The translations under genes and the position numbers were made by a program. The notes beneath the pieces are model-generated. The model saw nothing but the letters and a program-made list of their open reading frames with translations. It did not search any database and was not told the origin of the DNA. From Phlebotomus papatasi (taxonomy: Eukaryota > Arthropoda > Insecta > Diptera > Psychodidae), in assembly GCF_024763615.1 (NCBI RefSeq), contig NC_077223.1, positions 89,032,627 through 89,096,626 of the forward strand: DNA of 64,000 nucleotides, in the 5' to 3' direction. Below, one piece after another: positions 63,701 to 64,000 of the stretch. Within the stretch, counting starts at the first letter, position 1, and each line of letters opens with the position of its first letter.

Positions 63701-63716
63701 CTAGACACGACTGCAG
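6630..63716 (+). CDS. zip: non-muscle myosin II heavy chain (zipper), 5' part, seven constitutive exons in window
   Basis: Heavy chain of cytoplasmic myosin II, the actin-based ATPase motor for cytokinesis, cell-sheet movement and cortical tension; it dimerises and binds essential and regulatory light chains. Exons 6630-6764, 17077-17292, 35633-35789, 42193-42308, 57095-57187, 57337-58766 and 62407-63716 join in frame to 1152 residues (3457 nt) and continue past the window; Drosophila zip has about 1970. Visible features: P-loop GESGAGKT at 180-187, switch I NDNSSRF 233-239, switch II DMAGFE 456-461, reactive cysteines C690 and C700, two IQ motifs around 780-822, the invariant proline at 832, then heptad coiled coil to 1152. 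The ATG at 6630 has A at -3 and G at +4 and an in-frame TAG lies upstream. The match to Drosophila zip is near identity throughout. Introns are very long (up to 18.3 kb) and transposon-rich. Confidence 0.97.
7169..7377. mobile_element. TAGGGG...CTCCTA MITE with homologous copy at 24462-24655
   Basis: The left end TAGGGGACGTAGGGTACC is followed by GGGCACCTTTGAAA; the right side has TTTCGAAGGTGTCCC and ends TCTCCTA. An inner inverted pair, CTATTTTTAAATAAAA and TTTTATTTAAAAATAG, strengthens the foldback. The region 24462-24655 repeats the same inner blocks in the same order. No coding capacity. Confidence 0.65.
8375..8620. repeat. foldback repeat around 8490
   Basis: The left arm contains TTCAATCGATTGAA, CTTTCAAACTGAAAT and GTCTCTTTCTGTCAAA; the right arm repeats the same blocks inverted (TTTGACAGAAAGAGAC, ATTTCAGTTTGAAAG, TTCAATCGATTGAA). 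The two ends are short palindromes themselves. Transcribed within the zip pre-mRNA it would form a hairpin of about 100 bp. It resembles a decayed MITE; no clear target duplication. Confidence 0.7.
9123..9387. mobile_element. CTTTAA-GGAC family MITE, decayed
   Basis: The right end TCGTCTTTAAAGGGTTAA and left GGACGATTGGGTCAC match the termini of the better preserved element at 47269-47790 and the short copy at 15587-15725. No coding capacity. Confidence 0.45.
9844..10044. mobile_element. TAGGGG...CCCCTA MITE (201 bp)
   Basis: Terminal inverted repeats begin TAGGGGAATACGTGCTA and, from the right end inverted, TAGGGGAAAGCGCGCTA, and continue with CTTCGGACGACT/CTTTCGGGCGACT. The flanks are TA. 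The ends of the larger 18136-19441 element are related. Confidence 0.72.
10347..10554. mobile_element. TAGGGAAG MITE (208 bp)
   Basis: The left arm has TAGGGAAGTCTTGCACATAC then CTGGCTTCGAACATTTCATA; the right arm carries TATGAAATGTTCGAAGCCAG and ends CCTTCCCCTA. The long subterminal inverted block is nearly perfect. Flanked by TA. Confidence 0.75.
10805..11420 (+). promoter_or_regulatory. GC-richer GAGA/CRE block in intron 1, possible enhancer or alternative promoter
   Basis: A run of GAGAG and CTCTC elements (10810-10925, 11083-11100) resembles GAGA-factor sites and flanks a perfect CRE palindrome TGACGTCA at 10946-10953. The following 400 bp are markedly more GC-rich than the rest of the intron and carry overlapping short open frames in several frames on both strands, a sign of base composition rather than one gene. 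I see no transposon ends. An alternative zip first exon or enhancer is a reasonable guess, nothing more. Confidence 0.35.
12154..13551 (-). mobile_element. degenerate pogo-like DNA transposon (1.4 kb)
   Basis: Terminal inverted repeats are GGGTGCAAGCATCACTTATG and, from the right, GGGTGGCGGTATTACTTATG, followed by GCCA; both ends abut TA. On the minus strand 12545-12832 retains helix-turn-helix remnants: an NGVITT...VPQSLHKLCIKISG segment like the first pogo/CENP-B helix-turn-helix, and, in a shifted frame, KEDILRWILYATKRGFSITK, which resembles the second. The frame is broken and no DDE catalytic domain survives, so the element cannot move on its own. Several GGCCATAAGT or TTATGGCCAC repeats occur inside. 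Confidence 0.65.
14334..14640. mobile_element. fragment of the CAGTAGACTCTCGC element family
   Basis: Starts CAATAGTCTCGGTAATTCGG (a mutated left end) followed by CTCTTTAAAGATCGGGC, and shares interior blocks with 5175-5390, e.g. GGGATTTTCATG and AAAAAATCGTTGCATTTCAA. The right end is missing. Confidence 0.65.
15000..15223. mobile_element. GTAGGGTAAAATGAGG MITE, copy 1
   Basis: Left AGTAGGGTAAAATGAGGTAA followed by TTTGGAACC and GGGACATTTGAGA; right arm TCTCAAATGTCC...TTTTACCCTACT inverted. The copy at 22368-22592 has the same arms with the interior in reverse orientation. No coding capacity. Confidence 0.8.
15464..15536 (-). repeat. tRNA-like SINE head
   Basis: On the minus strand the segment reads like a tRNA: GGGGAGCACTC..., an A-box-like GTCAAGTGGTAGAGC, and a B-box-like GAGCTCGAATCCCC closing against the 5' end. 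The anticodon stem is poor, so a working tRNA is unlikely. A tRNA-derived SINE promoter region is the better reading. Confidence 0.45.
15587..15725. mobile_element. short CTTTAAGGAC family MITE
   Basis: AACTCTTTAAGGACGATTGG followed by GACACCGATA on the left, GGGACACCGGTGTCCC and TTGTCCTTATAATAGG on the right. It matches the termini of 47269-47790. Confidence 0.55.
17077..17292 (+). CDS. zip: zip exon 2
   Basis: 72 codons (residues 46-117), phase 0 at both ends, between acceptor CTGTATAG and donor GTAAGT. It encodes GFVAASIKGENNDEVEVEVA through DRYYSGLIY, completing the SH3-like subdomain and entering the motor core. Confidence 0.97.
18201..18417. mobile_element. GGAATGT-GGTTCGCACAGAG MITE, copy 1
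   Basis: Left arm GGATGGTTCGCACAGAGTGA then ACCCTCAAAC; right arm GTTTGAAGGTTCACTCTGTG then CGAACCATACC. Terminal inverted repeats exceed 35 bp. The copy at 27271-27492 is nearly identical. An inner pair CTCTTT..AAAGAGCT/AGCTCTTTGCAAA extends the hairpin. Confidence 0.85.
18540..18990. repeat. ACCGGTT/ACCGATT-rich dispersed repeat
   Basis: Degenerate repeats of TTATCGGT, ACCGGTTCATTACCGATT and similar, followed by a conserved tail containing CCAAGACCTTTCCAACGA and CTCTAGAACCTTTTAAAC. The same tail occurs inverted at 34330-34620 (CTCTAGAGAGCG, GAAAGGTCTTGGAATTC) and related ACCGGTT sequence at about 61846-61975. Origin unknown. Confidence 0.6.
22368..22592. mobile_element. GTAGGGTAAAATGAGG MITE, copy 2
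   Basis: CAGTAGGGTAAAATGAGGTA at the left, ATTACCTCATTTTACTCTAC at the right. The interior (GATGAGCAAAGAGAAAAC) is the reverse complement of that in 15000-15223. Confidence 0.8.
22810..23490 (-). pseudogene. non-LTR retrotransposon reverse transcriptase fragment, 3' end, frameshifted
   Basis: The minus strand encodes, in three shifted frames, the C-terminal half of a LINE reverse transcriptase. 23478-23230 gives MGFKINERKMKYMVIG and FEVVNDFKYLGSVLT, the thumb region after the catalytic site. 23191-22922 gives RRELLRIYGPFHE and MNHELEELYGEADIV. 23016-22819 gives MPEERIPIG. This order is typical of I/Jockey/R1-like elements. Frameshifts and stops make it non-functional, and the YxDD catalytic part is absent. 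Decayed tail sequence may extend left to about 22640. Confidence 0.8.
23590..23880 (-). repeat. SINE-like repeat with tRNA-like head, copy 1
   Basis: 23801-23870 on the minus strand looks like a tRNA head, with GGTAGAGTAGTGTATCTGAC and the B-box-like GGGTTCGAAACTC. The adjoining 23600-23770 shares GGATCAGT-TCAGTGAAT-type blocks and the CCGAAC/GTTTCTGTACGAGCC order with 34080-34175, defining a dispersed family. Confidence 0.5.
24462..24655. mobile_element. MITE related to 7169-7377
   Basis: Shares GGCACCTTT, ATCTTTGAAA, GGATCAGGACCTTA and TTTTATTTAAAAATAGA blocks, in the same order, with 7169-7377, and ends CTTCCCCCTA. Confidence 0.55.
24655..24785. repeat. foldback related to 33412-33565
   Basis: TCGTCTGCGTTAATCGTTGT near the left and GATGATAGACGCAACTGACG near the right are inverted relatives; TTTGCATCAAATGCAGATAC is shared with the 33412-33565 repeat. 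Confidence 0.5.
26890..26960 (-). repeat. tRNA-like SINE head
   Basis: The minus strand reads GACGTAGGTTATGTGGTAGA, then GAGCTTGCTGCATTACGCAA and the B-box-like GTAGGTTCGATTCTCGG, roughly tRNA length. The acceptor stem does not close well, so a SINE remnant is preferred over a working tRNA. Confidence 0.45.
27271..27492. mobile_element. GGAATGT-GGTTCGCACAGAG MITE, copy 2
   Basis: ATAGGGGAATGTTGGCATGG at the left and CCATGCCTACATTCCCCTAT at the right; the interior is nearly identical to 18201-18417. The outermost TAGGGG/CCCCTA links it to the wider TAGGGG group. Confidence 0.87.
27950..28460. repeat. inverted dispersed repeat shared with 59998-60210
   Basis: 28195-28460 matches, in reverse complement, 59998-60210 (CGTATTAATTGTTTTTTGGA, TGACTGTCAAA-to-GTCAGTTTTCGAGCG and TTTTTTGCCATTCTCGCAG parts). 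27950-28020 contains the same AATACGAACGGTAATTATTT and CCCCACTAGAGTGCA end in the opposite orientation, so the unit folds back on itself. Confidence 0.55.
28545..28797. mobile_element. CACTRAGAAA MITE with GGGTAA-type inner repeats
   Basis: Left CACTAAGAAAAAAAGAGTG, right GGATTTCTTTCAGTG inverted. The interior is full of TTAACAC, GGTGTAAA and AAAGGGTAA-type motifs in both orientations. Boundaries are approximate. Confidence 0.4.
33189..33316. mobile_element. short foldback (128 bp)
   Basis: GAAAGATGGACTTGACCCGC at the left, GCGGGCCAAGTCTACCTTTT at the right, separated by an AT-rich loop. Probable small MITE. Confidence 0.55.
33412..33565. repeat. foldback repeat, ATATCGTCGGTTGCAT family
   Basis: ATATCGTCGGTTGCATCGAC then CGTTTTCGTATTTGCATTT at the left; AAATGCAGATACGGAAACAG and ATGCAACCGACAATA inverted at the right. 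Related to 24655-24785. Open frames on both strands here follow from the palindrome and are not genes. Confidence 0.65.
34020..34310 (-). repeat. SINE-like repeat with tRNA-like head, copy 2
   Basis: 34240-34310 on the minus strand has a tRNA-like layout ending in the B-box-like CTCGGGTTCAAAGC; 34080-34175 shares ordered blocks with 23600-23770. The preceding 33835-34010 (CT-rich, ending in CAGGAACAGCCGG) may be part of the same or another repeat. Confidence 0.45.
34330..34620. repeat. ACCGGTT-type repeat, inverted copy
   Basis: Shares GGTTTAAAAGGCTCTAGAGA, GAAAGGTCTTGGAATT and GAACCGATTATGAATCGATA with the 18540-18990 unit in the opposite orientation. Confidence 0.6.
35633..35789 (+). CDS. 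zip: zip exon 3
   Basis: 157 nt after acceptor TCTCCTTTTAG. It encodes TYSGLFCVVVNPYKKLPIYT through FAITDTAYRSMLQ (residues 118-169) and leaves one base for D170. The donor GTTTGC is weak by consensus but the only one that keeps the frame. It forms the conserved first part of the motor upper 50K region before the P-loop. Confidence 0.96.
39572..40072. mobile_element. MITE with AAAATAGACACA ends
   Basis: Left AAAATAGACACAGACTGATC, right GATCCTTGTGTCTATTTTACG inverted in part; GATCAGCCCAAA and GGGCTGATCCCT blocks form further inverted pairs inside. Flanks not resolved. Confidence 0.55.
40452..40767. mobile_element. MITE with ATCAACAATAGGGAAATCC ends (316 bp)
   Basis: The left arm ATCAACAATAGGGAAATCC and GTCGTCGGGAAGAGACAATC recurs inverted at the right as GATTGTCTCTTCCCGACGA and TTTTCCTATTGTCGAT. 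The arms are about 48 bp. Open frames on both strands here arise from the repeat. Confidence 0.75.
40824..41134. mobile_element. foldback element whose arms are tandem arrays of a 16-17 bp unit
   Basis: The left arm repeats CAAAATCCCGAAAGC-like units about six times (40833-40920) and the right arm repeats GGGATTTTGGCTTTC units, the exact complement, about five times (41050-41132). Between them is about 130 bp of ordinary sequence. Tandemly repeated arms in inverted orientation resemble the Foldback/Galileo architecture. Related arrays lie at 47050-47265 and 50745-51170. Confidence 0.7.
42193..42308 (+). CDS. zip: zip exon 4 (P-loop)
   Basis: 116 nt, completing D170 and encoding [20 protein letters not shown] through YVAASKPKGS (to residue 208). 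It contains the nucleotide-binding P-loop (180-187) and ends, in phase 0 at GTATGT, in surface loop 1, the site where optional exons are spliced in. Confidence 0.97.
43541..44030. mobile_element. 490 bp near-perfect palindromic MITE
   Basis: TACACAGAAAAAAATATTTT at the left and AAAATATTTTTTTCTGTGTA at the right; pairing continues through GTTCGTAAA, TAACCCACAAAC and ACATTGTTCGTAACATGA blocks almost to the centre near 43795. Both flanks read GATA. A decayed second copy lies at 46300-46725. Open frames on both strands are a consequence of the palindrome. Confidence 0.85.
44033..44415. mobile_element. TAGGGG...CCCCTA MITE
   Basis: Left TAGGGGGAGGTGGGTCTACT then TTGAGTTGTGG; right CCACAGTTCAAAGTAGCTCC then ACTTTCCCCTA, inverted. 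An almost identical left end at 43496-43530 precedes the palindrome, so the palindrome appears to have landed in or between copies of this element. A second right-end-like block lies at 44211-44245. Confidence 0.65.
44463..45932. mobile_element. 1.5 kb TAGGGGGAGGC element
   Basis: Left TAGGGGGAGGCTTTGATCGT then TCGCACATACG; right TTGTATGCGAAAGTTCAAAG then CCTCCCCCTA. The ends abut TA. Minus-strand frames at 44703-44885, 45094-45300 and 45660-45884 could be pieces of an old transposase, but I recognise no domain. Confidence 0.65.
46300..46725. mobile_element. decayed copy of the 43541-44030 palindrome
   Basis: Shares ATATGTTCGTAAAT, AAAAGTTTGTAAAAGTT, CACAAACATTGTTCGTAA and the end TATTTTGTTTTGATGTGTAG with the 43541 element, with many substitutions. 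Confidence 0.7.
47050..47265. repeat. decayed GGGATTTTGGC array
   Basis: TTTCGGGATTTTGGCCGGCA at 47063 and tandem TCGGGATTTCGGTTTTTGGG units at 47179-47265, matching one arm of the 40824-41134 foldback. Confidence 0.6.
47269..47790. mobile_element. TTAACCCTTTAACGAC MITE (522 bp)
   Basis: Left TTAACCCTTTAACGACGAGA, right CGTCCTTAAAGGGTTAA inverted, with GACACCGGTGTTCC just inside the right end. Copies of the same termini occur at 9123-9387 and 15587-15725. Confidence 0.65.
50420..50645 (+). pseudogene. non-LTR retrotransposon 3' end fragment
   Basis: The frame from 50430 reads RRQSPGRLKTRWLNQFQKLA and ends with EDRKPWAAKL, the C-terminal tail typical of LINE reverse transcriptase polyproteins (GRPK-RW ... 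DR--W). It is followed by a GATGATGATGATA simple tail, as at many LINE 3' ends. Only about 70 codons remain. It lies on the strand opposite to the 22810-23490 fragment. Confidence 0.7.
50745..51170. mobile_element. foldback element with tandem 16-17 bp arms, second copy
   Basis: The left end CCGGTACCAATCAAAATCCC and right end GGGATTTTGATCCGGACCG are inverted. Right-arm units of the GGGATTTTGGCTTT type repeat many times from 50870 to 51160, with fewer left-arm AAAATCCCGAAAGC units. Same unit as 40824-41134. Confidence 0.68.
51674..51697 (+). CDS. zip: zip candidate optional micro-exon A (loop 1)
   Basis: 24 nt, phase 0 on both sides, between an acceptor ATCAATGCAG and a strong donor GTGAGT. 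It encodes GPSPALII. Drosophila zip has optional loop-1 exons at exactly this position, whose first residues (AVPHPAVLI) are similar in length and composition. Inclusion would lengthen loop 1, which tunes ADP release and motor speed in myosin II (family knowledge). Without transcripts this stays a prediction. Confidence 0.6.
51993..52013 (+). CDS. zip: zip candidate optional micro-exon B (loop 1)
   Basis: 21 nt, phase 0, between a good acceptor TTTGTGTTTTGTGCAG and donor GTAAAG. It encodes NHTTTFA. It lies 295 nt after micro-exon A, matching the two-part optional insert of Drosophila, whose second part also begins with Asn, though it is much longer there. Joining A and B keeps the frame (15 residues in total). 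Less certain than A because a 21-nt match with GT/AG can occur by chance. Confidence 0.45.
53468..54410. mobile_element. TAGGAGA...TTCCCTA element (0.94 kb)
   Basis: Left TAGGAGATGTGATCATAATT then TGGGACAGC; right AGCTGTCCCAAAATATGAGC then ACTTTCCCTA. A second TGGACAGCTAATCTG block at 53675 suggests internal duplication. No transposase was recognised in its short frames. Confidence 0.6.
54672..55627. mobile_element. TAGGGGAGACTGGGGCA element (0.96 kb)
   Basis: Left TAGGGGAGACTGGGGCACAT, right CTGCCCCAGTTCCCCCTA inverted, both with TA boundaries. The interior is AT-rich without a recognisable frame. The ends resemble those of 60212-61468. Confidence 0.65.
56463..56682. mobile_element. TAGGGTAGAGTCTACACTTAT MITE (220 bp)
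   Basis: Left GTAGGGTAGAGTCTACACTT then ATAGATGTTATACACTTATG; right CATAAGTATATAACATCCAT then AAGTGTAGACTTCACCCTAC. The inverted arms are about 50 bp. Confidence 0.8.
57095..57187 (+). CDS. zip: zip exon 5 (switch I)
   Basis: 31 codons, phase 0 both sides, between TATTTCAG and GTAAGT. It encodes GELEQQLLQANPILEAFGNA and ends NDNSSRF, the switch I element that contacts ATP gamma-phosphate and magnesium (residues 209-239). It resumes after loop 1. Confidence 0.97.
57337..58766 (+). CDS. zip: zip exon 6 (main motor exon)
   Basis: 1430 nt after a 149-nt intron (acceptor ATAACCAG), ending in a split arginine codon at donor GTGAGT. It encodes residues 240-715 plus two bases: the rest of switch I (GKF), the upper and lower 50K domains, switch II DMAGFE (456-461), the relay helix, the actin-binding region, and the SH2/SH1 cysteines C690 and C700 of the converter approach. 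The sequence is essentially collinear with Drosophila zip with no gap. Confidence 0.98.
59294..59532. mobile_element. TA-flanked CAGTAGACTCTCTCTCAATC MITE (239 bp)
   Basis: Left TACAGTAGACTCTCTCTCAA, right TTGAGTGAGAGTCTACTGTA inverted (with a few changes); TA boundaries. Same terminal class as 4831-5172. Confidence 0.8.
59998..60210. repeat. dispersed repeat matching 28195-28460 in reverse
   Basis: Contains CACATATAAGATTAATATTA, AAAAAAGATAGCAAGG and AAAAAACAATTAATACGAAC blocks, and ends CCACTAGAGTGTA. The same blocks occur inverted in 27950-28460. Confidence 0.55.
60212..61468. mobile_element. TAGGGGAAGCTGGGGCAAAAAG element (1.26 kb) with nested palindrome
   Basis: Left TAGGGGAAGCTGGGGCAAAA then AGTCACAAA; right TTTGTGACTTTTTGCCCCTG then TCTCCCCTA. 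TA at both ends. It is interrupted by 60564-60987. No transposase was recognised. Confidence 0.75.
60564..60987. mobile_element. 424 bp palindromic MITE with TAA duplication, Harbinger-like
   Basis: GGGCAGAATCACATTGACAG at the left and CTGTCAATGTGATTCTGCCC at the right are perfect complements. Pairing continues through AAAATGCTCACCG, AATTACCGTATTA-CTTATCTCATACTCGGTGGCA and AAACGAAAATACGATAAACG to a centre near 60760. TAA directly flanks both ends, the target size of PIF/Harbinger elements. Confidence 0.85.
61551..61585 (+). ncRNA. hammerhead-like core motif, tentative
   Basis: CCTGAGGAAGGAGCCATTCA followed by GCTCCGAAACG reads as CUGANGA, a GGAGC/GCTCC hairpin and GAAA, the order of a hammerhead catalytic core and of the CCTGA..GAAACG signature seen in Penelope-like and some other retroelements. 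One extra A separates the core from stem II and I did not find convincing stems I and III, so activity is doubtful. Confidence 0.2.
61740..61835 (-). repeat. tRNA-like SINE head
   Basis: The minus strand reads GGAGATCTCAATGGCGCAAT, then AGGCAAGACCGTTGGC and a B-box-like GTGAGTTCGACTCCCGCCC. It is longer than a normal tRNA, with a class II style variable region. The acceptor stem is not complementary, hence a SINE-type relic. Confidence 0.45.
62407..63716 (+). CDS. zip: zip exon 7 (converter, lever arm, start of rod)
   Basis: 1310 nt after acceptor TTTTCTAG. It completes R716 and reads YELLTPNVIPKGFMDGKKAC onward: converter, IQ motif 1 around LIVNFQAFCRGFLARRNY (essential light chain), IQ motif 2 around IRIIQRNCAAYLKLRNW (regulatory light chain), head-rod junction proline 832, then heptad-patterned, Glu/Lys-rich coiled coil ending SLDTTA. 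The donor GTAAGA leaves one base, and the next exon is outside the window. GC content is clearly higher than in the introns. Confidence 0.98.
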
Positions 63717-64000
63717 GTAAGAATTTTCAATTGTGAATTATTCATTTGATTATTAATAATCCACGCGTCTTCTCGGGAACTTTCTCATGCAGATAATTCA
63801 GTCTTTTAGCTTGAAATTAGTAAACTTTTTGAGATACGCGAATGACCAATATGATGCATCTTTGCTTCACACAAACTGTACTGAGGATCATAAAAACTGG
63901 ATAAAACCATTACAATATGCAGACCAATGATAAAATGTGAATACAGTAGACTCTCGCTAATTCGGCTCTTTTAAGATCGGGCTAATTTTTAATTCGGGCG
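63717..64000 (+). other. zip: start of zip intron 7
   Basis: Donor GTAAGA; AT-rich, then the left end of a CAGTAGACTCTCGC element from 63942. The remaining rod exons lie to the right. Confidence 0.85.
63942..64000. mobile_element. left end of a CAGTAGACTCTCGC element, cut by window edge
   Basis: TACAGTAGACTCTCGCTAAT then TCGGCTCTTTTAAGATCGGG matches the reconstructed left end of the interrupted 4815-5989 element and so confirms that element's structure. Confidence 0.7.

Overview
The window is insect nuclear DNA, most likely from a lower dipteran such as a sand fly. That placement rests on near-identity of both genes to their Drosophila counterparts, AT-rich long introns, an initiator plus DPE promoter, and dense TA-flanked inverted-repeat transposons. 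The species cannot be fixed from the sequence alone.

Two protein-coding genes are supported, arranged head to head. On the minus strand (2120 down to 1390) is a complete three-exon gene for the sigma subunit of the AP-3 adaptor complex (Drosophila orange, 191 residues). Its TGA stop is followed, in the same frame and before the poly(A) signal at 947-952, by 100 more sense codons that look protein-coding. This segment is either a second cistron (91 residues from the ATG at 1362) or a stop-codon readthrough extension. I consider it the most interesting object in the window.

On the plus strand, from about 6377 to beyond the right edge, lies the 5' part of the non-muscle myosin II heavy chain gene (Drosophila zipper, zip). 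Seven constitutive coding exons (6630-6764, 17077-17292, 35633-35789, 42193-42308, 57095-57187, 57337-58766, 62407-63716) join in frame to give 1152 residues. They cover the SH3-like N-terminus, the whole motor, both IQ motifs and roughly the first 320 residues of the coiled-coil rod. The rest of the rod lies outside the window. Two in-frame micro-exons (51674-51697 and 51993-52013) sit in the intron that interrupts motor loop 1, where Drosophila zip also has optional exons. A TATA-less promoter with an initiator at 6375-6380 and a DPE at exactly +28 precedes the first coding exon.

The remaining sequence, over 90 percent, is intergenic or intronic and full of transposon debris. It includes TA-flanked MITEs with CAGTAGA-type ends (one nested inside another), a large set of elements bounded by TAGGGG...CCCCTA, foldback palindromes up to 490 bp, a degenerate pogo-like transposase element, fragments of a non-LTR reverse transcriptase, and five tRNA-like SINE heads that all lie on the minus strand. 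No CRISPR array, rRNA or convincing functional tRNA gene was seen. The two genes share no obvious pathway: AP-3 sorts cargo to lysosome-related organelles, while zip drives actomyosin contractility.
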